From assembly GCA_011525805.1 (NCBI GenBank), contig WYBR01000113.1, forward strand, positions 1 to 50,581: 50,581 nt of DNA, written 5' to 3'. Source of the DNA: Vicinamibacteraceae bacterium (GTDB lineage Bacteria; Planctomycetota; Phycisphaerae; Phycisphaerales; UBA5793). Below are positions 33,984 through 42,109 of this stretch, one piece after another. The notes under the pieces were generated by a model that worked only from the letters and a program-made list of their open reading frames with translations, was not told the DNA's origin and ran no database searches. Both the position numbers and the translations under genes were made by a program. Within the stretch, counting starts at the first letter, position 1. Each line of letters starts with the position of its first letter.

Positions 33984-35411
33984 GTGCGCGGACTGAATCG
34001 ATATGGCCCGAGCGTGGTCGTGCTCATCGCCGCGTGCGTCGTACTGCTCGCGGGGCCGATGCTCGTGGACCGGCTGCGATTCGCGCAGGAGCAGGCGTCG
34101 GTTCAACTGGCGCGCCTCGAACTGAAGAACTCGCCCCTGCTCACGCAACTGAACAATTCCTTCCAGAGCATCGCGCGGGCCGTCGAGCCGAGCGTCGTTC
34201 ACATCACCATCGACCGCGAGCGCACGACGGGGATCTTCGGCCTGCAGAGCCGGCCTTCGCAGGGCAGCGGGTGGGTGTTCGACGACCGCGGGCACGTCGT
34301 CACGAATTTCCACGTGATCGACGGGGCGAGCCGCATCGAGGTGCGTTTCGCCGACGGCCTGCCGCACAAGGCGGTGCTCGTGGGCGGCGACGAGAGCACC
34401 GACATCGCCGTCATCCGCGTCGACAGCCGCCGCGTCGTGCCCATCTCGCGCGCCACCGGGATGCGCGTGCGGCAGGGCGATCTCGTCTTCGCCTTCGGCT
34501 CGCCCTTCGGCTTCGAGTTCTCGATGTCCTCGGGGATCGTCTCAGGCCACGGACGCCAGGCGCACCTCACCGGCGACGGGTATGAGAACTACATCCAGAC
34601 CGACGCGGCCATCAACCCCGGCAACTCAGGCGGGCCGCTCACCAACGTCTATGGCGAACTTGTCGGCATGAACATGGCCATCGCCGTCGATCCGAAAGAC
34701 CCGGTGCGCAGCGGCCGCTTCACGGGCGTGGGTCTGGCCATTCCCCTCGACATCATCGAGTTTGTCGTCGAGCAGGTCATCGCGGGACAGCCGATCCAGC
34801 GCGGCGGACTGGGCGTCGACCTGCGCGACCTCGGTGAGGGCGATGAGGCCCTCATCCGCGAACTGGGCGTTCCCGAGTCGGGCGTGCTTATCACGGCCGT
34901 GCTTCCCGGCTCGCCGGCCCAGGCCGCGGGCCTGCGCAGCGGCGACGTCATCCTCCAGGTCTCGGGCGAGTCCGTCGTCAAGACGGAGACATTCCGGACC
35001 ATGATCCACAACCTCCGCCCCGGGTCCGTCGTCCGCATGGCCGTGTGGCGCGACCGAGGGCTTCAGACCGTTGACGTCGTGCTGGGAGAGTGGTCGTCGA
35101 TCGCGGCGCGCAACACCTTTGACGACCTCGGCGCCTCGGTGCAGGCGATGACGGTCGAGGAGTTGCGCCGCGCCGGACTCTCCGTAATGTCCGGCGTCAG
35201 GATCTCCTCCGTGCAGGCGGGTTCGACCGCCGACCGCATCGGCCTCGTGGCGGATGCGATCGTCCTTTCGATCGACGGCGCCAGCGTCACCTCGCCGGAC
35301 GAGATGCTCCGCGCGCTTCGGCCGCTGGACCTCGGCCGCGAGGTCGTGCTGGAGTATCTCGACGCCGCGGGAACCCGGCGCACCTGCACGCTTTCGACGC
35401 AGCGCAACTGA
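33984..35411 (+). CDS. HtrA/DegP-like serine protease with two PDZ domains
   Basis: A 475-residue membrane-anchored periplasmic protease. The GTG at 33984 is supported by AGGAGG upstream. The N terminus has a hydrophobic segment at residues 10-27, best read as an uncleaved anchor. The chymotrypsin-like domain has the full triad: His110 (TNFHVID), Asp140 (STDIAVIRV) and Ser215 (NPGNSGGP). Two PDZ domains follow, about 265-355 (PGSPAQAAGLRSGDVIL) and 370-465 (AGSTADRIGLVADAIVLSID). The architecture is that of DegP/DegQ family enzymes that degrade or refold damaged exported proteins. It sits between panB and a glycerate kinase, all on one strand with short gaps, so they may share a transcript. 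Confidence 0.9.
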   Translation: MRGLNRYGPSVVVLIAACVVLLAGPMLVDRLRFAQEQASVQLARLELKNSPLLTQLNNSFQSIARAVEPSVVHITIDRERTTGIFGLQSRPSQGSGWVFDDRGHVVTNFHVIDGASRIEVRFADGLPHKAVLVGGDESTDIAVIRVDSRRVVPISRATGMRVRQGDLVFAFGSPFGFEFSMSSGIVSGHGRQAHLTGDGYENYIQTDAAINPGNSGGPLTNVYGELVGMNMAIAVDPKDPVRSGRFTGVGLAIPLDIIEFVVEQVIAGQPIQRGGLGVDLRDLGEGDEALIRELGVPESGVLITAVLPGSPAQAAGLRSGDVILQVSGESVVKTETFRTMIHNLRPGSVVRMAVWRDRGLQTVDVVLGEWSSIAARNTFDDLGASVQAMTVEELRRAGLSVMSGVRISSVQAGSTADRIGLVADAIVLSIDGASVTSPDEMLRALRPLDLGREVVLEYLDAAGTRRTCTLSTQRN

Positions 35412-35465
35412 CCGCCGGAGCCGGCGCGTCGCCGCACGCCGGCAACCGGAACCCACCTGCCGACC

Positions 35466-36620
35466 ATGCGGATCATCTGCGCGCCCGACAGTTTCAAGGA
35501 GTCGATGAGCGCCGCTCAGGCGGCCGCGGCCATGGCCGCGGGGGCGAGGCGTGTCTTCCCGAACGCCGCCCTCGACCTCTGCCCGATCGCCGACGGGGGT
35601 GAGGGGACCGTTCACGCGATCCTCCAGGCCTGCGGCGGCGCGGAGAGAACCACGGCGGTGCGCGGCCCCCTCAGCGGGATGTTCGTCGAGGCGACGTGGG
35701 GACGCCTGCCCGACGGCCGCACTGCGATCGTCGAACTTCCCGCCGCCGCCGGACTCGCCCTCGTTCCGCGAGACCGCCGCAATCCGCTTCATGCGACGAC
35801 TTTCGGCCTGGGCCAACTCGTCCGCGCCGCCATCGAAGAGGGATGCACCAGCATCATCATCGGCCTGGGCGGATCCGCCACTTGCGACGGCGGATGCGGC
35901 ATGGCGCAGGCCCTGGGAGTGCGCTTCGCGCTCAACGACGGCCGCGTCCTCGATGAGCGCAGCGGCGAGTCAATGACCGGCGCGCACCTCCCCGCGATCC
36001 GCGCCATCGACCGCGCGGCGGCCGCAGCGATGGCGTCGCGCGGCATTCGCATGATCGCGGCGAACGACGTGACGAACCCCCTGCACGGCCCGCGCGGATC
36101 AGCGCACGTCTTCGCGCCGCAGAAGGGCGCTTCGCCGGCCGATGTCGAACAACTCGATGCAGGGCTGCGGCATCTCGCCTCGCTCCTGCCCGAGATTGAC
36201 GCGCAGGCGCCTGGGATGGGCGCGGCGGGCGGGTGCGGCTACGGCATCGTCGCCCTGCTTGGCGGATCGCTGCGGCGCGGCATCGAACTCGTGCTCGAGG
36301 CCGTCGGCTTCGACCAGCGCCTCAGCGGCGCTGACCTCGTGCTCACCGGCGAAGGACGACTCGACGAGCAATCTCTCAGCGGCAAGGCCGTCAGCGGCGT
36401 CGCGAGCGCCGCGGCGAAGCGCGGCGTGCCCGTCATCGCGCTCGTCGGCGACGCTTCGCCCGCCGCGCGGCGATGGACCGAATCGCACAGCCCCATGCCC
36501 CTCGTCGCCCTGCACGCACTCTCCGATTCGGGCGCCGCGATCGAGACGCTCATGGCCGAAGGCCCGCGGCGCCTCGCCGACCTCGCCGAGCAGGCGATTG
36601 CCGCTTGGCTGAAGCGATGA
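35466..36620 (+). CDS. Glycerate kinase (GarK/GlxK family)
   Basis: A 384-residue kinase of the type I glycerate kinase family, phosphorylating D-glycerate to a phosphoglycerate. The N terminus MRIICAPDSFKESMSA is the classical start of the family; PIADGGEGTVHA (near residue 40) and the glycine-rich GLGGSATCDGGCGMAQALG (near 135) are the nucleotide- and substrate-binding parts. VLTGEGRLDEQSLSGKA (near 295) is another conserved block. Length is as expected. Whether the product is 2- or 3-phosphoglycerate is not decided here. It stands 54 bases after the HtrA gene and 47 bases before a lipoprotein gene. Confidence 0.95.
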   Translation: MRIICAPDSFKESMSAAQAAAAMAAGARRVFPNAALDLCPIADGGEGTVHAILQACGGAERTTAVRGPLSGMFVEATWGRLPDGRTAIVELPAAAGLALVPRDRRNPLHATTFGLGQLVRAAIEEGCTSIIIGLGGSATCDGGCGMAQALGVRFALNDGRVLDERSGESMTGAHLPAIRAIDRAAAAAMASRGIRMIAANDVTNPLHGPRGSAHVFAPQKGASPADVEQLDAGLRHLASLLPEIDAQAPGMGAAGGCGYGIVALLGGSLRRGIELVLEAVGFDQRLSGADLVLTGEGRLDEQSLSGKAVSGVASAAAKRGVPVIALVGDASPAARRWTESHSPMPLVALHALSDSGAAIETLMAEGPRRLADLAEQAIAAWLKR

Positions 36621-36667
36621 GAGCCTCAGCGCGATGCGGCCGCACCGATCGCCGTTATCATCCCGTC

Positions 36668-38755
36668 ATGAAACCGACCCGGCCATTTCGCCGCAGAGGG
36701 ACCCTCAGGAGCATCGCCTGGTGCGCGGCACTGCTCGGCGCTGCGTGTGGCCGGCCGGGCGCGACTGGGCAATCGCCGCCCTCTCAGGACGCCCCGGCCG
36801 GAACCGCGGCGCCGCCCGCCTCACCACCGGCGACCACCCCTCCGGGCCCGCCCGACGAACCGGGCAAGGGGCAGCCTCCTCCCCGGCAGGTCAATCTCGC
36901 CGACGTGCCATGGGCGGTGCGGCCGGGTCTCAGAATCGCCTCGCTCCGCGCGCGGGTGCCGACGGTGGACCGCGTCGTGCTCGTGCCCGACGAGTTGACC
37001 TACCTCGAAGCGATCTCGGAGTGGAGTCTCGCGGGCCGCTGGCCGGTGCTCTTCGAAGATGACGTGTATGCGCCGATGTTCATTCGCCGCTTCGCGCCCG
37101 CGGAAGTGATCCGCAAGCCCGCCTCGGAGGCGACGATGCCCGAAGGCGCCGAACTCGAGGCGGCGCTGCTCAACATCGTCGCGGCTGCGTGGTGGTCGGG
37201 GCAGATCGACGACCGTTCACTGGACTCCTCGAAGGCGTCCCCCGAGGCGCCGGCGGCCTTCGCGGCGGCGGAGTGGACGCCCCCGGGCGTGGTCATCACG
37301 TCCATCCGCGACGCCGCCTGGCCAGCCGCCCTCGCTCTCGCCGCTGATCGCGGTCAGCCGCTGGCCTTTCTCGACGATCGCTTCGGCACGCCCAACGGCT
37401 CGGTCTCGCTCGAAGACTGGCCGCGGCTGCGAACCGCCGTCGAGTCGCTCGTGGCCGCCGCGGGCTACCCCTACCGCGACCTCGGCGACGCGATCGACAC
37501 CGTAACGATCGTGCGCGACCTGCCGGTCAAATACGTCACGACGGACGATCCGAACGGCAACTCGCGAAACGCGACGACCGACGGCCTGGGCCGGCATGCG
37601 GACGACTCGCGCTGGGCAATCGTCGGCTCGATCTTCGGCGACGGTCCGCGCGCGGTGTACATGTCGATGTGCTCGATCTTCCTCCAGCCGCAATCGGCGC
37701 TGCTGTTTGACACGTATCCCGACCTGGCGGTGTGGTCGCGCTACTCGATGGACAAGCCGGCTGCGCGCTTCCGCGAGGTCGGCTTTGACGTGATCCACAC
37801 CGCCGCGCCGGCGAGCACCGCCGCCGCGTGGGAGTACCTGGCGCCCGGCGGCCTGGAGCGCGACCTCATCTTCGTCAACACGAAGGGCAACCAGAACTGG
37901 TTCGACGCCGCCGACGAGCGGCGCGTCTTCGTGCATGACGTGCCGATCCTCAACTCCCCCGCCGTCGTTCACTTCATCCACAGTTGGTCGTGCATCGCGC
38001 CGGCCAACCGCAACACGCTCGCGGGGCGCTGGCTCGAGCGCGGCGCCTACGCCTACGTCGGCAGCGTCCACGAGCCGACGCTCGCCGCCTTCATCGCGCC
38101 GGAACTGCTGACCGAGCGCCTCCTCTCCAGCGTGCCCTACCTCGTCGCGGCGCGGGTCTGGGAACTCAAGCCGTGGCGCGTGGCGACGATCGGCGACCCG
38201 CTGATGACGCTGCTGCGGCCGGCGCCGCGCGCGTCGCGCGAGTCGCGCCCGACCACCGGCGAAGACCTGCGCGACGCCCTGCGGCGCGAGACGCCCCTCG
38301 CCGAAGCGAGCGGCGACTGGTCGAAAGTGCTGCGCCTCATCAATCTCCTCGGCCTTGACGCGCTCGCCGCGGACCTCTACGACCAGCGCCTCGCCAACCA
38401 CGCGCCCGGCGAGACGATCGCCGAAGCGCTCGGGCCGCTGTTTCGCACGCGCGACGCGGCGACGCTCTTCGCGGCCGTCGAGCAGATCCCCGCGGCGCAA
38501 CTCTCGCCGGCGCGGAAGGACCTGCTCTGGCTCAAGTGGCTGCCCGCCCTCGGTTCGATCGACGATCCCGCGCGCCTCCATCTCCTTCGCGCACACATCC
38601 GCGAGCCGCTCGGATACGTCGACGCCTGCCGCCTCGCGGCGGTAATGAAGCGCCTCGGCCGGCGCGACGAGATCGACGCGATGCTCAACCAATACGAAGC
38701 GGACGTGAAGGACGGCTACTCGCGCCAACTCGTCCGGCGCGCGCGGCCGCAGTGA
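36668..38755 (+). CDS. Lipoprotein of unknown function, possible clan CD (C25-like) relation
   Basis: A 695-residue exported protein. The ATG at 36668 gives a signal segment ending LLGAAC near residue 27, a likely lipidated Cys, then a Pro/Gln-rich linker to about residue 75. A middle region (about 95-310) resembles a cell-wall-binding-2-like pattern: RVVLVPDELTYLEAISEWS, ALALAADRGQPLAFL. A later region carries HSWSCIAPANRNTLAG followed by GAYAYVGSVHEP and ATIGDPLM. The His-x-x-Ser-Cys with a later GDP segment recalls gingipain-like (C25) or TIGR03790-style proteins, but the usual His-Gly-His motif is missing. The link is tentative. The C-terminal 150 residues are helical. The role is unknown. 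Confidence 0.55.
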   Translation: MKPTRPFRRRGTLRSIAWCAALLGAACGRPGATGQSPPSQDAPAGTAAPPASPPATTPPGPPDEPGKGQPPPRQVNLADVPWAVRPGLRIASLRARVPTVDRVVLVPDELTYLEAISEWSLAGRWPVLFEDDVYAPMFIRRFAPAEVIRKPASEATMPEGAELEAALLNIVAAAWWSGQIDDRSLDSSKASPEAPAAFAAAEWTPPGVVITSIRDAAWPAALALAADRGQPLAFLDDRFGTPNGSVSLEDWPRLRTAVESLVAAAGYPYRDLGDAIDTVTIVRDLPVKYVTTDDPNGNSRNATTDGLGRHADDSRWAIVGSIFGDGPRAVYMSMCSIFLQPQSALLFDTYPDLAVWSRYSMDKPAARFREVGFDVIHTAAPASTAAAWEYLAPGGLERDLIFVNTKGNQNWFDAADERRVFVHDVPILNSPAVVHFIHSWSCIAPANRNTLAGRWLERGAYAYVGSVHEPTLAAFIAPELLTERLLSSVPYLVAARVWELKPWRVATIGDPLMTLLRPAPRASRESRPTTGEDLRDALRRETPLAEASGDWSKVLRLINLLGLDALAADLYDQRLANHAPGETIAEALGPLFRTRDAATLFAAVEQIPAAQLSPARKDLLWLKWLPALGSIDDPARLHLLRAHIREPLGYVDACRLAAVMKRLGRRDEIDAMLNQYEADVKDGYSRQLVRRARPQ

Positions 38756-38793
38756 GGCGCACGCCGCGCCCCTCGACGCTACCATCGCCCGCG

Positions 38794-39609
38794 ATGCTCC
38801 GCCCGGATGACATCCCCCACGCGACGCGGGCCGCCGAACTCGTCGTCGAGACGCACCACATCGTCGCCCCGGCCCTCCGCGCCGGCATCACACTCGCCTG
38901 GATCGACCGCCTCGTCGCGCAGACGCTCGACCGGTTCGGCGTCAGCAGCGCCTTTCTCCACTACTCCACCGGGCGCTACCCGGCCTTCCCTTCGCACGCA
39001 TGCCTGAGCGTCAACGACGTCGTGGTTCACGGAACGGCCGGCATGAGCACGCAGCCTCTCAAGCGCGGCGACGTCATCTCCATCGACATCGGCGTGCGCT
39101 ACCGCGGCTGGAACGGCGACGCCGCGTGGACCTACATCATCCAGGAGCCGAGCGCTGAGAGCCGGCGACTGTGCGAATGCGGCATCGAGGCGCTGCGCCG
39201 CGGCGTGGCGCAACTGCTGCCGGGCGCGCCGTTGCTCGACTGGGCCCGAACCGTTCAGCAGTGCGTCGAGGTCGAATACGGCTACCACTGCGTCGAGCGC
39301 CTCGGCGGGCACGGCCTCGGGTGCGGCCGCGACCACCTCCACGATCCGCCGCACCTGGCCAACTCCGTTCCGGCCTACCTCGGCGACTGGCCCGACGCGC
39401 AATTCCGGCTCACGCCGGGGCTCCTCCTCGCCGTCGAACCGATCATCGCCGTCGGCACGAGCAAGGTCATTCAGAAACCGCGGCAGTGGCCGATCCGCAC
39501 CGCCGACGGCAGCCTGAGCGTCCACTACGAGCACGACGTGCTCATCACCGAGCAGGGGCCGCGCGTCCTCACCGCCGGACTCGAGGACCTCCCCATGATC
39601 GTCGGCTGA
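38794..39609 (+). CDS. map: Methionine aminopeptidase type I
   Basis: A 271-residue metalloenzyme removing N-terminal Met from nascent proteins. The five metal ligands fit the family: the two Asp in SIDIGVRYRGWNGDAAW, His in GGHGLGCGRDHLHDPP, Glu in LAVEPI and Glu in VHYEHDV. The substrate His of the VVHG motif (NDVVVHGTAG) is also present. The ATG at 38794 gives the usual length without an N-terminal zinc-finger extension. Upstream, the lipoprotein gene ends 38 bases before, so co-transcription is possible. The selenoprotein gene starts 101 bases after the stop. It is a housekeeping gene. Confidence 0.95.
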   Translation: MLRPDDIPHATRAAELVVETHHIVAPALRAGITLAWIDRLVAQTLDRFGVSSAFLHYSTGRYPAFPSHACLSVNDVVVHGTAGMSTQPLKRGDVISIDIGVRYRGWNGDAAWTYIIQEPSAESRRLCECGIEALRRGVAQLLPGAPLLDWARTVQQCVEVEYGYHCVERLGGHGLGCGRDHLHDPPHLANSVPAYLGDWPDAQFRLTPGLLLAVEPIIAVGTSKVIQKPRQWPIRTADGSLSVHYEHDVLITEQGPRVLTAGLEDLPMIVG

Positions 39610-39710
39610 ACTGGCCGCCCCGCGCGCGCCGACGTACCCTTGCGCGGCGGCGCCCTTCCGACGCCGCTCGCCCCTGCCTATCGCCGTGCCATCTGCAAGG
39701 AGGTTTGTCC

Positions 39711-39935
39711 ATGAAGGTGTCGATCAAGTACTGCGGCATGTGAAACTACCTGCCGCGAGCCGCCGGTCTGGCGGACGAGATCAAGAAGCGATTCAAGGTG
39801 AACGCGGAGTTGATTGAGAGTTCGGGCGGAGTCTTCGAGGTGACGGTCAACGGCCGGCTGGTCTACAGCAAGGCGAAGACCGGCGAGTTTCCCGACAACG
39901 CCAAACTCCTCAAGGAACTCGAAGCGCACAAGTGA
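39711..39935 (+). CDS. selW: Selenoprotein W-like (Rdx family) protein with in-frame TGA as Sec
   Basis: A 74-residue protein if the TGA at 39741-39743 (codon 11) is read as selenocysteine. The start ATG at 39711 has AAGGAGG at 39697-39703. The translated N terminus is MKVSIKYCGM-U-NYLPRA, and animal SelW has YCGA-U-GY at the same place: a CxxU redox motif in the thioredoxin-like Rdx fold. After the TGA the frame stays open for 63 codons and keeps family features (LIESSGGVFEVTVNG, LVYSKAKTGEFPD), ending TGA at 39933-39935. A SECIS-like hairpin lies at 39760-39774. The gene is flanked by map and a terminator. The likely function is redox, with unknown partner. Because of the TGA an ordinary caller would miss it or report fragments. 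A pseudogene reading is unlikely. Confidence 0.92.
39760..39774 (+). promoter_or_regulatory. Candidate bacterial SECIS hairpin
   Basis: CCGCC (39760-39764) pairs with GGCGG (39770-39774) around loop GGUCU (39765-39769). The loop lies 24 nucleotides from the UGA first base, within the 16-37 range reported for bacterial SECIS elements, and it begins with G and contains GU, as expected. The stem is short (5 bp), so a lower stem with mismatches is assumed. Confidence 0.65.
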
Positions 39936-39953
39936 TCGCGGAAGAAACCAGAA

Positions 39954-39988
39954 CGCCCCCGCCGGCGAGCCGGCGGGGGCGATTCGTT
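39954..39988 (+). terminator. Rho-independent terminator after the selenoprotein gene
   Basis: A perfect 12-bp stem (39954-39965 with 39970-39981), 4-base loop, then ATTCGTTTT. It lies 18 bases past the selenoprotein stop and may also serve the convergent subtilase gene. Confidence 0.9.
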
Positions 39989-40015
39989 TTCTGCGTTCGC
40001 GACGTCGAGGAGAGG

Positions 40016-41818
40016 CTACTCGATCACCTGCTCGACGACGTTGCTCTTGCGCTGGAACTCGGCCGCCTGCATCCAGACGCGCACGCCCTGCGTGCCGGGC
40101 GGAACGCGCTTGCGAAGCAGCGCGTAGCCATCCACGTCGGCCGTGCGGATTCCCGCCAGCGCCGGGCTGGCGAGGTCGATGGTCACGTCGAGTTGCGGGA
40201 TGTAGGTGCTGCCCAGGCCGCGCGTGCTGTAGATGAACGCGACGGTCTGGCCGGGAGTGGCGCGGAAGACTTCCGCATCGCCGTTGACGCCCGCGACGAA
40301 GCGCGAGGTCTGGAGGCGCATGGGAATGCCGCCGCCCAGCGCCGCGGCGACGGCCTCATAGGCGTCGACGCGGCCGGCGCCGAAGAAGTTGTCGCGCCCC
40401 GGCTCGCCCAGATCGAGCGCCGTCGCCTGGAGAATGTCCTTGACGGCGAAGTGGTCAAGGCTGGGATCGGCTTCGAGCATGAGCGCCACCGCGCCGGCGA
40501 CGTGCGGCGTCGCCATCGACGTGCCGCTGAGGTTGATGTAGCCCGAGCAGTTGTTCGACGTGGACTTGGTGTTCACGCCCGGCGCCGAAATCGTGGGCTT
40601 GGGCTTTCCGGGCGGATAGGGCCAGTCGTTGTAGGGCGGGATGTTGCTCCACGTCACCGGGCCCACGCTCGAAAAACTCGCCAGATTGTCGTTGCAGTCC
40701 GTCGCGCCGACGGTGATCATGTCCGGCACGTCGCCGGGCGTGCGCACCGCGTCGGTCGGGCGGCAGCAGTTGCCCTCGTTGCCCGCGGCGAAGATCACCA
40801 CCACGCCCGCGGCCATCGCGTTCTCGCAGATCGACCGCCACATCGGCCGGTTCGGATTCGTCGAGTGCGGCCAGCCGAGGCTCGCGGAGAGCACGTGAGC
40901 GCCGTTGTCCACGCCGTACTGGATGCTGTCCCACACCGTCTGTTCGCCGGAGAAGGAGTTCCAGAACTTGAGGGTCATGATGGAGGCGTCCGGGGCCATG
41001 CCGGTCTGCGTGCCGTTCGTCCCGTCGCCCGCGACGGTGCCGGAGGTGTGCGTGCCGTGCCCGTTGAGGTCGCTGATGTTGCCGTTGCCGTTCTCGAAGT
41101 TCCAGCCGTTGACGTCGTCGACGTAACCGTTGTTGTCGTCGTCGATGTTGTTGTTGGGGATCTCGCCGGTGTTGACCCAGACCTGGTTGCGCAGATCGGG
41201 GTGGGTGGCGCACATGCCGGTGTCGATCATGCCGACGACGACGCCGCGGCCGGTGATGCCGAACTCGCTCCAGACGCGCGGCGCGCCCATCAGATCGACG
41301 CCGCACTCGATTTCCGCGATGGCGCCGCCCTCAGCCGGAAGAACGGGCAGCACTTCCACTCCGCGCGGCGGATCGTGCGCGACGTACGCCACGTCCTCGC
41401 GCTGCGCCAGCCCGACAATCACCTCCGCCGTGGCGCGAACGCCGATGAGATTGTGAAGCCACAGCGGCCGGATTGACTCCACCGCGCCGCTTGACGCGGC
41501 CTGGTTGAGCAGGGTGAGCACGTCCGCCTGCGAGCGCGCCGCCAGCGGCTTGAGCAGGTCGCGCATCGCCTGGCGCTGCGCCTCCTTATTGCCCAGCCGG
41601 GCGATCCGCCCGATCTCATCGCGCGACGCCTGCTCGCGCATCACGACGTACACCTGCACGAGTTGCTCGGGCTTGGCGTCGCGCAGCACCTGGGCGAGGT
41701 CGCCCCGGAGTTTCGACGCGGCCGGCTCGATCGCCTGCCCCATCACGCCCGCACTCGCGCCGGTCACTCCCAGCGCCGCCGCCAGCGCGAGCATCGCCCA
41801 CCTGTTGTTCATCCGCAT
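40016..41818 (-). CDS. Secreted subtilisin-like serine protease with shared tail domain
   Basis: A 600-residue exported peptidase S8. The ATG at 41818 follows AGGAGG. The signal peptide ends in ASAG near residue 23. An I9-like inhibitory propeptide region (about 30-150: QVYVVMREQASRDEI) precedes the catalytic domain with Asp199 (VGMIDTGM), His254 (NGHGTHTSG), the oxyanion Asn347 (FAAGNEG) and Ser434 (LSGTSMATPHV). A Ca-binding-like insert NNNIDDDNNGYVDD is near 222-236. The last 95 residues form the tail module seen in the genes at 9493 and 10934 (STRGLGSTYIPQLDV, final SNVVEQVIE). It likely degrades extracellular protein for nutrition. Confidence 0.92.
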   Translation of the reverse strand: MRMNNRWAMLALAAALGVTGASAGVMGQAIEPAASKLRGDLAQVLRDAKPEQLVQVYVVMREQASRDEIGRIARLGNKEAQRQAMRDLLKPLAARSQADVLTLLNQAASSGAVESIRPLWLHNLIGVRATAEVIVGLAQREDVAYVAHDPPRGVEVLPVLPAEGGAIAEIECGVDLMGAPRVWSEFGITGRGVVVGMIDTGMCATHPDLRNQVWVNTGEIPNNNIDDDNNGYVDDVNGWNFENGNGNISDLNGHGTHTSGTVAGDGTNGTQTGMAPDASIMTLKFWNSFSGEQTVWDSIQYGVDNGAHVLSASLGWPHSTNPNRPMWRSICENAMAAGVVVIFAAGNEGNCCRPTDAVRTPGDVPDMITVGATDCNDNLASFSSVGPVTWSNIPPYNDWPYPPGKPKPTISAPGVNTKSTSNNCSGYINLSGTSMATPHVAGAVALMLEADPSLDHFAVKDILQATALDLGEPGRDNFFGAGRVDAYEAVAAALGGGIPMRLQTSRFVAGVNGDAEVFRATPGQTVAFIYSTRGLGSTYIPQLDVTIDLASPALAGIRTADVDGYALLRKRVPPGTQGVRVWMQAAEFQRKSNVVEQVIE

Positions 41819-42109
41819 GATCTGCTCCTCCTGTTGAGTTTCGAGCGCGGAAGCGCCCGCTGAACCAGAACCGTCGAACGCGCCGGGATATTGCCCCGAC
41901 CGCCTGATGTTGCCGCGTCGGCCGGACCTGACAGCCGTTTTCAGTATCGCCCCTCCCCCCGTTCCGGCCGGCGATCGCCTTCGGGGAGCGGTCCTGAAGA
42001 TGCTAGCCCCGTCCGCCGCCCGGGCGGAGCCCGCGCCGGAGTTTGTTTCCTCCGATAACGCGGCGGTCCCGGCGCGGCGCCTCTCGTCGCTGCTGCCGAG
42101 CGGCGCGGA

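Noticed and set aside
39711-39743. Reading the short frame ending at TGA 39741 as an 11-codon gene or the locus as a pseudogene
   Set aside because: The sequence after TGA continues the SelW/Rdx family for 63 codons with no second stop and no frameshift; a SECIS-like hairpin is present.
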